Part shown: in pieces, positions 52,333 to 64,000 of the stretch
How the letters are laid out: each line of letters starts with the position of its first letter
Position numbering within the stretch: the stretch's first letter is position 1
NCBI GenBank assembly: GCA_963693285.1
Contig: OY848925.1
Location: 4,938,932 to 5,002,931 of the forward strand
Reading direction: 5' to 3'
Length of the DNA stretch: 64,000 nucleotides
DNA from: Xestospongia muta
Lineage: Eukaryota > Porifera > Demospongiae > Haplosclerida > Petrosiidae
Program-made: the position numbers and the translations under genes
The notes under the pieces: model-generated
Databases searched by the model: none
What the model saw: only the letters and a program-made list of their open reading frames with translations
What the model was told of the DNA's origin: nothing

Positions 52333-54283
52333 TTATGCAAATCCAAATAATTCTGATCCTTCATTGAGTGCCACTGTTAATGCTTGCTGAAATTGTTGAT
52401 AAGAATCATATTGAGGTAGACAAAGTTGATTGAAACTAGAAAAAAAATTACAGATATGAATTTATTGCAACAATTAAATGACAAAGTGATAGTATGTGTG
52501 TATAATGGCTAACAGATGATAAAAACTATACTATTACATATGAGCTGTAGTTCAAATATTATTAAGGGCACGGTGTGTCTTACCAGGTATGTGCAGTCGG
52601 TAATATACCACGAGTAGGTGCTGAAATGATTTGAAATGGAGAACAAACAAAATGGTATACATAAATACAAAATAGATACTTTCTCTCATATTTAAATAAA
52701 TTTGAGAAGACAACACAGACTTGTCAGTATTATAGAAAAAAAAGACATGTACATACAAATTTATTTGTGTCATAAGACTATGAAGCTTTCAGAACAAAGG
52801 AGGACTGGAAAGTAGAACAATGGCACAAAATGGCACTAATAACTATGTGGTGTATTGTAAACCAGAACAAGATAATCAATAAAGCATTTCTTATCTGACA
52901 TCATTGTGATTATAGTTACCATCAAGACAGGTATTAGCCTTAACCTATGTCCCTTGACCAAACCTAACATTTCCTATGATCTCACCTGTAACAAACTGAA
53001 GCAGCATAGCCATCTCTTCTTGTGTAAGTCCACTGACTGTAGTCCAGAACCAAGACACAACTCTTCAAAGGCTTCATCAGATCTGTTGACAACAGCATGA
53101 ATCTTGAGATCATTATAACTCACAGTTCCCATTCCACACATTAACAATAAATGAACATAAAATATATTAACTTATGACTCTGCAATCATTTAAAAATGAT
53201 ACTTAGAATACTTAGAATCTCCATAGAAGGATCTTTTGAAATACAGACACCATTTCTGTCTTTGTTGTATCAATATTCCATATATATAAATTAACCTCTA
53301 AAAAGATATCAAACTTAACAAAATTAAGTTGGACTTTAGTGGCATCCAGTTTAAAGATGTTCTATCAGAGCTCATTTTGACTAAAGATGTCAATATAATT
53401 TTATTCACAAATACTTATTATAGTCTCAGATTGCCTGTATACATTGTATCCTTTACTTTGTGATGGTGCTAAGGAGTGACAAAATATCACTTCAAAAGTC
53501 TACTTCTTTTTAACTAACAAGCCACAAGATATAGAGAAGCTAATTCAATTCAAGTTACATCTTGTTGCCTAAACTAGCTTCCTTGACACAAACGACAGGT
53601 TGTTATTACAAACAGGTGTTAATCAAATATAAGGTGTGTACTATATGTGTTTGTGCTAATAATGTAATGACTTACTTGCAACTCATTTTTTCATCAAATA
53701 TAAGTGATCAAGAATAATGTCATTGAGACCTATAGATGTAAAAATCTATGATAGTTGAAACTTTAACTATAATAATAATAAAAAATCTACTATGGTATTA
53801 TGTTAACTCAGGTAGAGTAAGGTTGCTTTGATTATCATTTCCTTGATATAATGTTAGTCTAGATTCTTTTTGAACAAGGAGATGAAAAGAAGATCAGACA
53901 AATTAGTCTCATTCCCAAACCACCAAACTTCCCCCAGGCTACCACTCTGTCTTGAAAATAGTCAGTAGGTTTGAATGTATATGGTGTTCAAATTAACTAT
54001 AAACGAGAGAAAGAATAACATACTTATAAAATAATCAGAATACACTTTTTGTCGTCTATTCATCCATCCATCTTTGTTTATCTGTCCATTTACCTCATCC
54101 ATCTATCCATCCATCTAGTCATCCATTTATCCATTTATTCATATCTCAATCACAGCTACTGTTAGTACTCCTACTGTAGTATCAGGTTGATTCCATCTTA
54201 TAACACATTGTGAAGGTGCTAATAGATATTGAATGGGATCTCTACAAGATCTATTCCTGGACTGCTCATATTGTTGTTCTAAA
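52333..54283 (-). pseudogene. AREL1: AREL1 relic in block 3
   Basis: More complete than the block 2 relic. The terminal exon (52333-52435) reads FNQLCLPQYDSYQQF and ends in a stop. Exon 16 is split by extra sequence into about 52570-52630 (ISAPTRGILPTAHT plus TG, so the split catalytic Cys codon is kept) and about 52985-53150 (LLMCGMGTVSYNDLKIHAVV, then, after a one-base frameshift, VVSWFWTTVSGLTQEEM and LLQFVTG). An exon 15 remnant lies near 53690-53735, an exon 3 fragment near 53950-54000 and exon 2 near 54143-54283. The frameshift and missing exons make it non-functional. Confidence 0.85.
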
Positions 54284-54324
54284 ACAATAATGATATTAGA
54301 GTCAAAAAGAGCAAAATATACACT

Positions 54325-54884
54325 ATGCATGCTTTTAAATATGGTAAGCAGCACCCTCTAATCAATGCCTTCTTTCCAAGTAAACACAGAAGTGCATATG
54401 AGAGGGTTATCAATCTAATTAGACAGAAGACTGATCCACTACAACTAACTTTAAATCCTCAAACTGTTGTTAGTGGTTTTAAGCTAGCCATAAACAAGCA
54501 GTTCAGTTAAATTTTCCAAATACATAATTTCAGGTGTGCTACTATCACTTTTGTCAAGCCATTATGTGTAAAATATAGACAATAAGATTGCAAGTACAAT
54601 ATCAAGATGATAGCTTAGGACTTAAATCATTTGTAAGGAAAACAGCTATCCTTGCTTTGTTCCAGATCTGTTTCTTCATTTAGCATATGGCAGCAATCAA
54701 AGCTGATAAGTCTGATCAGCCAAATATTGGCCATTTTATTTTGCATTTTGAAGATGTTTCTGACTTGTTGGACACTTTCCTAAGACTGAGCTATAACACA
54801 GATGGGCCATGGACCAACAATCATTTAGAGGGGTGGCATAATAGACAAAAAATATTTGTTGGAAAACAACACTTGAATGTGTAG
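54325..54884 (+). pseudogene. Degraded MULE-type transposase fragment (block 3)
   Basis: Near-identical to the block 2 fragment: FPSKHRSAYERVINLIRQ at the left, the CYYHFCQAIMCKI section with stop codons, and TNNHLEGWHNRQ at the right. It holds the same position beside AREL1 relic exon 2, so one insertion was duplicated with the block rather than inserted twice. Confidence 0.75.
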
Positions 54885-55082
54885 TTTTTCAAAGAGAGCA
54901 AATGTAAACTAAAATATCTCTACAGCACTTATCAACAAAAGCAAAACTTCCAAGAAGGACCTTAAGGTCAATAAGAAAGACAGAAGGATTGAAGAACTTA
55001 AAATAGATTTACAAATAAGACAATTAGTTTTTATCTGGTATGGCTGCACATACTAATATAAAAGCAACTTAGAAACTTAATT

Positions 55083-55122
55083 AACCTCGCTGTGCGTGGG
55101 CGCATAGCGAGGGTACTGTAGT

Positions 55123-55177
<55 letters not shown>

Positions 55178-55957
55178 TGCACTGCCTGTTTTTTTTGAAC
55201 TGCTATAACTTGGTAACCGAAGCATTAGCAGCTACCAACGTTTAGCAACGAATAGAAAAACATGTGGACTTTACAACAGTAGTATCAAGAACATCGTCAA
55301 GGAAAACAGAAGCTTAAAACTCGCAAAAGAATTTTCAGACTGCAGAGGTCAAGTGCCGTTTCTCGAAAACTAAAAAACTTAACGTGGAGATTTTTTAGTA
55401 TGTTGTAAACAATCTCAGAGGAATACGGATCAGCAAGATAGAAGGCCGTTGGTCGAAGTAATCGTTAGAAAAGTTCTGAAAAATGTTTTGTGGACTTGGA
55501 GCAAAGTAACGCATTCAGGAAACGTCTCCAAGCACTGAAAAGACTGCTACTAATAGATAATATATTGATTTATATTTGTACTACGGGACGTTTCCAAAGA
55601 ACGTTTCATCTTCAAGTTACAATAAATTTTATATATGAAATATTGATACATTTTAAAGGGTCATGTAAAGACTCAGAGAAACTTTTCATCACGAAATTAG
55701 CACTTAATCTTGCTTGGCAATTGAATGATACTATCACTTACTCAGTTACTGCTTCACAAACATGGCAAAGCTAGAAATCAAGCAACAATTAATGAGCATA
55801 TACAGAATGACAAAAATTACCATTTTATAACCACACCTTCTGGAATGTTAATAAATTTTCTTGCAATAACAACATCATAGCTGGGCCTAAGCTGGCATAG
55901 AATTTATAAATAACTTAGAAACTACAGCGAGGTTTGGCACTTTAGTGCCTTTCATTT
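55083..55957. mobile_element. About 875-bp insertion unique to block 3, with hairpin ends
   Basis: Block 2 reads straight through this point (aacttaatt then ttcatgcatt at about 37400), whereas block 3 carries about 875 extra bases. The left end starts AACCTCGCTG, the right end has its complement CAGCGAGGTT (55925-55934). The left end also forms a hairpin (55085-55112, CCTCGCTGTGCG against CGCATAGCGAGG) and the right end a second one (GGCACTTTAGTGCC). A long GT microsatellite lies inside. No convincing protein was found, so it looks non-autonomous. The class is unknown. Confidence 0.65.
55128..55176. repeat. GT dinucleotide microsatellite
   Basis: About 24 uninterrupted GT pairs inside the block 3 insertion. 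Confidence 0.95.
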
Positions 55958-56055
55958 TTCATGCATTAACTATACTATCACTATTATAATATGTTTATTT
56001 AATATTTACCTTTTCTCTTTTTTGTGACATAGTACTTATCACCATCTTGAAATTA

Positions 56056-56241
56056 GGGTGCTTCTTGATGTAACTTGACTGATAAAGTAACAACTTGTCC
56101 TATGATGACATCACTATGGTGTCATAGAGTTAATAATGTTAGGTTTGGCTTAGAGTTTAGGTGATGTCATTATTATGATGACATCACTATGTGTCATTTC
56201 ATTATGATGTCATCATAGTCAAGTTACACCAAGAACCACCC
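56056..56241. mobile_element. MITE copy of block 3 (same element as at 37500-37683)
   Basis: Same termini and palindromic interior as the block 2 copy. The flanking repeats are TGAAATTA and TGAAGTTA, one substitution having broken the target duplication since the block was copied. Confidence 0.8.
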
Positions 56242-56249
56242 TGAAGTTA

Positions 56250-56470
56250 GTACTTACCTAATGAATATTCAATACATAACAAGTAGACAAACTCAAATAG
56301 TAGGCAAAGGCGGAGTAGGCGAACCTCCTTCCTTAAGAACTTCAAGAACAAGTGGGCGTTCATTCAATAATACTACTGCAGGTGGCACTACCACCAAGTT
56401 AATCATTACAATTTAATATTAACAAAAAAGAAAAAAATGCCCTAAGTAGTTTGTTAAAGTTATAGGTGAG
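56250..56470. other. Spacer with a relic of the AREL1 5' flank (block 3)
   Basis: The region 56345-56395 (agtgggcgttcattcaataat, gcaggtggca) matches the sequence upstream of the intact AREL1 start, as in block 2. Confidence 0.6.
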
Positions 56471-56476
56471 TTTATT
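56471..56476 (-). terminator. AATAAA polyadenylation signal of SRCR gene C
   Basis: AATAAA immediately after the proposed TGA (56477-56479) on the minus strand, identical in layout to genes A and B. Confidence 0.6.
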
Positions 56477-59400
56477 TCACACAACTACACACACAAAGAG
56501 AAGACACTCATAAACATATTCCATTGGTTATTATGATATACCTGTACATCTCACAGCAGCATCTTCATAATGATGACAGTTATGGACACCAGGAGGATTA
56601 CTATGACACTGCATGAGATTGACTTCATTGCCTGTACATCGCATGTTATCAAAGTATATAGGACCAGTCCCTGGACCATAGATATGAGAGGATACCACTG
56701 CTCCTGAAGAAGAAAATGTAAGTGGATTAATCTCTAGCTTGATTGCCTCTTAATAATAGGGTTCAATAAATAAACTACCAATATTTATTAAAGTTAAATC
56801 AGTAAATCTCAATATGTCCTTGTAAAAAGTAGTAATGTCATACTATATATAGTAAGTCTAACCTTTTAGAGTAGCTCCCCCCATTTGATTGCCAAGTTGT
56901 CTACAAGTCACTCTGGCCTCTCTCACATCCCAGATATCATCACATATTGTACCCCATATACCATTAAAACAAATCTCCACTCTACCCTCCATATTACTTG
57001 ATCCATCAACTAGTCTTATAGACCCATGTGTACATCCATCTGTACCAACGGATTGATCTGGTTGAATAGTTGGTAAATATATTACTTGACAATGTATACT
57101 ACCTTGACATGCCACACCAGCAATGCTGTTTTGTAGACACTCATCAGTTGCATCACTAAGGCAGTCAGTGAAGTTGGTCTCTTGTCCAGTACATTGTACA
57201 TTAGTTATTATTGGATAAAGATTGGCAGAACTTCTCACACGTTTACGATACTGAGGTATGGCACCTTTTATAAAAAAGAAAGAGCACCTCATAATGTCTA
57301 TAGAGGTTGATAAGACATAAGTTGTTACCATATGAAGAGAATCCAGCCTGTTTGCAGGCAATACTAGCATCTCTGTAGTCCCAACCATTATCACAAACTA
57401 ATCCTCTTTTTCTATTAACACAAACTCGAACTACTCCAGTACCTCTAGTGGAGAGAGCACCAATAGAGTTCACAATGGCTACCTCTCCAGAGGAACAAGG
57501 AGCTACAATAGAAAACAAGATAACATAGTGCTAATATACAATGAAGTTTTCTTTCTCTGGACATATTATTTCATTAGTGTACTGAAGGGAGTGTATGCTG
57601 TATACATCTATTTACCTTCACACATGATACCAACATCATTGCTGTGTCCACATATATTGTCATCATCTACATAATATGTGGAAGAATAACAGTCCAATAA
57701 AGACTTTTCATCACCCTGACAGACGACATCACTTAGAAAAACAGGACCACTTCCTGCACCAAATGTCATGGTTTGAGCACCTATTAAAAAGGATTAGCAT
57801 TGCTTGGTAAGCTTCTCTATTTAACAATACCTCCTCCAGGTAAATTCATTTGTTTACAAGCAATTCTGGCATCACTGTCTCTCCAGCCTCTGTTACAAAT
57901 TGTTCCCCACATACTATTGATGCAGATCTCCAAACGTCCCATATTTATACTTGATCCACCAACTAAACGTAATGATCCATGAGTACAGTTATCAGGGACT
58001 GTTCCAAGTTCTATCAAACAAAAGAGATAGTTATGTGGCCGCAGCAAGTATCAGATTTGAAATACCTTTACAAGTGACTCCAGCAAGGTAACAATTATAG
58101 CGATAAGCAGAACTAACTCCACAGTCAACTAAACTGTTTTCATCACCTCTACAATTGACGTCTCCAATTAACGGATACAAAAGTGCATAACTAGCAATTC
58201 CTTGACTTGTCTTTGGAATAGCACCTGTTATTAGTAAACAATATAATACAGATATAGAAGGCATAAAGTATGTCATTATTTTTACCATAAGGAGAGTATC
58301 CAAGAACATTGCAGGCAACACTAGCATCTCTATATCCCCAGCTATTGTCACAGATTGTACCTTGAGTTTTGTTCAGGCATATTCTGAGAATACCATCGCT
58401 GGTTTGAGTAAGTGCTCCACTGTAGTCCAACAAAGACATGCTGCCATGTGTACAGGGAGCTACATGAGATAATACAGTTAAAATTGCTGTTTACATAAAT
58501 TGCTCACCATCACAAACAATTCCAGCATCGTCCTGATGAGTACAATGTCTAACATCATTCACATATAGACATTCCTCTAATGAGGACTCGTATCCATCAC
58601 ATTGTACATAAGTATAATGTATAGGACCAGTGCCTGGTCCATACGCAGCATTCCTCTTTGCAGTAGCACCTGTAATACATGAGTAATATGTTGATATAAT
58701 AATATTGATATTATTAACCTGATCCAGGGTATCCCAGCTGTTTACATGTCACTAGAGCATCCTTTCTATCCCATCCATTACTGCATATAGTACCCCATTC
58801 ATTCTTATGGCATATTTCGACACGACCTTGATATTTGGTTGGACCATTCATCAAACCTACATCACCTTCATCACAAACGTTGACACCTGAACAGTTGTCG
58901 CAAAATATAGAAAATGGACTAGGAATAGACTAACTTACGGCATTCTACACCTGCAACTTCAAAATGTTCGCATTCAGCTTTAGAGAATGGACAGTCCAAC
59001 AGACTGGATTCATTGCCAAAACAAGTGAAGAAAGCACCAAATATTGGTCCTGTTCCACCAATAGGAGATCTTTTAGCAATGACAACTATACAAAAATTAA
59101 CTAAAATCATTGATATATAATATGTACTACCTTCAGCATCAATTCCTGCTTGTCTACACACTACATTAGCATCTGCAATATCCCATCCTCTATAACACAC
59201 AGTGTACCATAAGTTATTGATACAGATCTCAACTCTGCCTTCATTGGAATTATTACCATCCATCAAACGTATATCTCCAGTAGAACAATTATTGGGTAAA
59301 GTACCAATAGCTAATGAATGAGTTAGAAACAATCAGATGATAGCAAGATCATATGTATTTTTGCAACTTACGTTGACACTGTACACCAGCTAAACCACAA

Positions 59401-62400
59401 GCCTTGTCAGTAAAGTTTGTAAAGCAACATTGATGATAATTGTCTTCATTCCCTGTACAGTATGCACCAACTATTTTTAGATTTGCATTAGTCAAAAGGG
59501 CTTGACCGGTAAATGGTATAGCACCTAAAATCAAGAAGTATAAAGTGTAAATTAAACACTTTAATAATACAAACCATATGGAGAGAGTTCAAGACTTTTG
59601 CAAGTTACTTTAGCATTAGCAATGCTCCACCCTTCATCACAGAGAGGTACATAAGCATAATTGACACAAACAGCTACAATTCCAAAACTGTCATTATTTT
59701 TTTTTCCATCACTTGTCAACAGAGCAATATTGCCCTCACAAGGTGCTGTATGTAAAAATATACAAGCACTAGAAAGTATAGAAGTCATGGTATATACCTT
59801 CACATGTCACTCCAGCATCTCTATTGTGTGAGCAAGTTGATGGACTCATTGAACAATAAAGAAGGGACGTTTCATTACCAAAGCAGCCCCACCGTACACC
59901 AAGTACTGGACCACTACCCTCACCAAAGAAGGCTTGAGTGCGTGCAATAGCATCTAGAGAATTGTACAGACAATATAACTCTGATATCTATTTTAATACA
60001 ACTAACTTTTATCACTCAATCCAGCATGCCTGCAGGCTACAGTGGCAGCACTGTCATCCCATCCATCATCACATACAGTGTACCACATTGAATTTAAACA
60101 CAATTCTACTCTGCCTTTATAGGTATTTCCATTAACAAAACGTATACTTCCATTTGTACAATTATCAACAAATTGACCTATTGATTAGTCAATAAAGTGA
60201 TTTCAGGTTTTAATGCTACAAATAAATACCTAAGCAATGCACTCCTAAATCTATGGATAATGTTCCAAATGTTGTAAAATTGAAGAAAGAAGGAATATAC
60301 TTGCAGTCTAGTAACATCATCTCAGACCCGGAACAAGAAACTGCATACAATGCAACAGATGTGGTGTCATTGTGGTGATGATCTACAATATAAGGTTTAG
60401 CCTCTGTGAAGGAGATAATGCACTATAACAAATGTTATCTTAATTTATAGGACAGTACCAGTATATGGTAGTCCCAACTGGCGACAAATTACAAGTGCAT
60501 TACTGTGTGTCCAGTCAGAATAGCCAAATATAGTTCTCCATTTGTTGCCATAACAGACTTCTACTCTTCCAGCAGTTTCATTAGAGCCAGTACTAAGTCG
60601 AACTTGGCCTTGTTTACAAATTGGGACTGGTGGTTCCCCTTCTAATACAAAACCATAATTTCTTGATGTAGCCTTAGTCAACAAACCTATGCATTTCACT
60701 GCAGCAAATTGATAGAGCCAGGGAACACCTAATGCAGCCAATCGAATCTCACAATCGAAGATACTGCTTTCACAACCGCTGCACTCCAAAACAGCTACAA
60801 ATGCCAGTCTTTTATTGTCTGCAGGAATTTGTACATGGTAACCATAAGAACCTAAATGGAGGGACAAGATACACATGTAATAGCAGGAGAGAAATAGTTA
60901 CCAGTAAATGGTAAGCCTAGCTGATGACAGACTACTCTTGAATCTTTCAAACCCAATGTTAACACATAGCCCCATAGATTATTGATACAAATTTGAACTA
61001 TGCCTTCACTCTTGCTAATTTGTTGAACAAGACGCAATTCTCCATGTCTACAGTTGTCACTTGTTCTACTTGGCTCTGTAAAGAAAACACATCATGTTTT
61101 TCAAAATATCATATGCTGTACCTTGACAATACAACTGAACAGCTTCTTGTAATTGGCAGAGACTACCATCAGAAGAAGACACACGACATTGGCTAAAATG
61201 ACTCTCATTTCCTTGGCATTCCACATTATGTATAATAGGTTGATGAGATCCAGTATAATTAGTAGAACCAAAATACAACCGACTGCCTATAGCACCTATA
61301 GTCACATAGCAAATAGAGATTCATAATGCAGTCTGAAGGATGTGTATATTCATTGTACTCTTAAGATAAAATTTCATACCATAAGCAGAATAACCCATTG
61401 ACTTGCATGCCACTGCAGCATCATGATATGTGAAATTATTGTCACAGAATGGACGAGGCTTTTGATTTATACAAATTTCCAGAAAGCCACTGACAGAAAA
61501 AGTATCAAAGGAAAATAATGTTCCTATTTCACCTTCTGAGTTGACCAGAAACAGATTATCAGAAGTACAAGAAGCTATGACAAAAAAACTTCAATATTTC
61601 CAAGTATAATTTTGCTCACCTTCATTTTGACATTGTACACCAAAACCATATATACTATCACATGTCCCTCCAAAACTATAACTGCAGTTTAATATTGATG
61701 ATTCATTGTTAGAACAGTAAATATAACTTAAAGAATAAATTTGTACATCAGCAATTCCATAATAAATTCCTTTTGTAATAGGTCGAGCAGCTAAAATAAC
61801 ATAATATTTTTGTTGTGATAATTTTATTTATCAATAATACCTCTGTGGGGTAGCCCTAATTGTGTACAAATTGTAGCAGCCTCTCTTTCTCTAATAAAAT
61901 ATGGAATGCACAATCCTATCCATACTCCATTATAGCATAGTTCTACTCGCCCTTCATGATTAGTACTTCCTCCTCTCAAACGAATATCACCATACGAACA
62001 ATTTTTAACTGGAGCAGTCACATCTGGAAAAGGAATACATGGTATTGACAGAACTGTCCACGATCATAAAACCAACAGTTATAATTAAATTGTAGCATAA
62101 TGGCTCTCCTATAACTGTTGTGATTATTGCCTTTACTGGCATGTACAATTTATATAATAACATGTGAAACTTGTATAAAACATTAATCTTATATGATTGC
62201 TATAGAAAACACCAGTAATAACTTACTTTTGCAGAGCAAGTATGCTGAATTGTAAAAAGTACATTCATATTGTATCAGAACACAGTCCAATAAAGATGAT
62301 TCATTTCCATTACAAGAGAAGTAGGCAGAATGCACAGGATTGTTACCTTGATAGTCCAATTGAGTGCTAGCCAGAGCAACTAAATAGAGTAAGTAAATGA

Positions 62401-64000
62401 AAACATTATCAAATACAAATGATTGTACTTTGTGATGGAAAGCCAGCATGACGACAAGTTACGTTAGCTGCTAAAACATTCCAATTATTAGGACACAGTC
62501 TACCCCAAAGATTATTAATGCAAATCTCTACCAAACCTTCTGCTATACTATTGCCTCTTACCAAACGTATTTCTCCATGATGACAGTTAGGTGTAATGGA
62601 GGCTGTGAATGCATTAATATCAAAACAATTATGATAGGAACATTTTACTGACGAGGATGACAGACAAGGCCTCCAAAACTGGATGAGTCGCACTGCACTT
62701 GTCTGCTCTGGTTATTTGCAATACACTCAACTAAATTATGTTCATCTCCACGACAACCAAGATTAGTAATTGCAGTAAGTTTGAGCGAGTAAGATAGGGA
62801 GTATCCACCAATAGGTAAAGCACCTACATAATTAAAATCTTAATAATAACTCTGTCATATGTTATAGAATGTTACCATATGGAGAGTATCCAAGTCCTCT
62901 ACAACCAACCATTGCATCAAAATAACTCCAGGAATTATCACATATGACATTTTTTATTCCTTTAACACAAAACTCAACAATACCACCTACTAGGGGAGGA
63001 TTAGTAGAAATGGTTGGATTATCAAGAGGTAGTCCATTGTAACCTATCAAATCAGTTTCTGGTTCTTTACAAGGACCTATAGAACAACAGTAATACAATG
63101 TAATGATTACATACTACACAAACTTACCTGTGCATGTAACATATCCAGCCAAATACCGAGGACAGTACCTTGAGACAATTTCGCAATCTAGTAGAGAGGA
63201 TTCGTTTCCTTGACAAATTAGTTCAGCTGAATGTACAGATAATGTAGCGTTATAAACAGACTTATGAATAGCATCTAAAAGGAAAGTAAAATAGAAATTT
63301 AACAATAAATTATAAATGGCAAAGTTTACTGATAGTGTCAAGAAAACCAGCATGATGACAAGTAAGATTAGCTGCTCTTGTATACTCTCTATAAATACAA
63401 ACTCTACCCCATAGGTTATTAATACAGATCTCTACTATGCCTTCTCTACTACTATTGCCTCCCACCAAACGAATATCACCATGATGACAATTAGATGTAA
63501 CATTCTCTGCATATAATATAATAACAGTTACTAATATATACTCTTACTAACTTGAATGACAAACAAGACCAGCAATATTACGTGATCTACAGTAAACATG
63601 TGTACTCTCATTATTAGCAATACAATGGGCTAAGCTACTCTCATTTCCTCGACAACCAAGATTAGTTAATAGTGGTAAGGTTGGTAAGTTAGAAAGGTAG
63701 TGTCTACCAGTTGGTAAAGCACCTACATATTAAAATCTTAATAATAACTCTCCAAGATATTATATAATGTTACCATATGGAGAGTATCCAAGTCCTCTAC
63801 AACCAACCATTGCATCAAAATAACTCCAGGAATTATCACATATAATATTTCTTACTCCATTAATACAAAACTCAACAATACCACCTACCAGGGTAGGATT
63901 AGCAGAAAGGGTTGGATTATCAAGTGGTAGTCCATTGCGATCTATTAAATTAGTATCATCATCTTCACAAGGAGCTATAAAACAATTGTTAAACATAATT
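56477..64000 (-). CDS. SRCR gene C, 3' part (about 16 SRCR domains; 5' end beyond the window)
   Basis: Third paralogue, closest to gene B. From the right edge: type II domain (63790-63975 + 63560-63725), type I (63350-63520 + 63130-63280), type II (62875-63080 + 62665-62825), type I-like (62435-62610 + 62225-62385). Then the same eleven-plus domains as gene B's middle and C-terminal blocks, including the fused exon at 60460-60853, ending at 56542 and the mini-exon with TGA. The type I copy at 63350-63520 reads [10 protein letters not shown] where others read [10 protein letters not shown], losing the conserved Trp of the SRCR core. No frame break was found. Whether its 5' end keeps the M8 protease cannot be seen. 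Role as for gene B: probably a secreted SRCR recognition protein (inference). Confidence 0.8.

Noticed and set aside
55490..55774. Plus-strand frame of 94 codons inside the block 3 insertion
   Set aside because: No recognisable domain, atypical composition and no start context; not enough to call a gene.
55083..55957. Helitron identity for the 875-bp insertion, because of its 3' hairpin
   Set aside because: The end after the hairpin is not CTRR-like and the left end lacks the TC start.

Overview
The window looks like nuclear DNA of an early-branching animal, most likely a demosponge of the Amphimedon type. This is inferred from AT-rich sequence, very short introns (often 45-90 bp), GT-AG splice sites throughout, an animal-type AREL1 E3 ligase and a large expansion of SRCR (scavenger receptor cysteine-rich) domains. 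The species cannot be proved from the sequence alone. All convincing host genes lie on the minus strand. They are heavily split by introns, so most long open frames are single exons or shadows.

Layout: the window is a threefold tandem series of one two-gene block, [AREL1-type HECT E3 ligase + giant SRCR gene]. Block 1 has an intact AREL1-like gene (1232-6735, 17 exons reconstructed in frame, 756 codons) and SRCR gene A (6894-34764). Block 2 has AREL1 relics (35.3-36.6 kb), a dead MULE-type transposase, a MITE and SRCR gene B (37919-51866). Block 3 has AREL1 relics (52.3-54.3 kb), the same dead transposase and MITE, an extra ~875 bp insertion, and SRCR gene C (56477 to beyond 64000).

Gene A encodes a signal peptide, a complete leishmanolysin-type (M8) zinc metalloprotease with HELTH and a downstream SHWE motif, a small furin-like cysteine-rich module, and about 54 SRCR domains. 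Forty-three of those lie in a 22-unit tandem array of ~902 bp units. Each unit holds four exons (two SRCR domains), and the introns I checked are all phase 1. Units are nearly identical in exons and introns and show higher-order 5-unit (4.5 kb) duplications. Gene B keeps the signal peptide and the first part of the M8 propeptide, but that exon is fused in frame to an SRCR-like segment, so the catalytic domain is gone; about 29 SRCR domains follow. Gene C enters from the right edge with about 16 SRCR domains in view.

Biological reading (inference): a cluster of secreted, SRCR-rich recognition proteins, one of them a metalloprotease with a huge repetitive binding tail. They diversify by unequal exchange of phase-1 exon modules, whole-block duplication and domain loss, as expected for innate recognition or self/non-self genes. 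No RNA genes, CRISPR arrays or prokaryotic features were seen.
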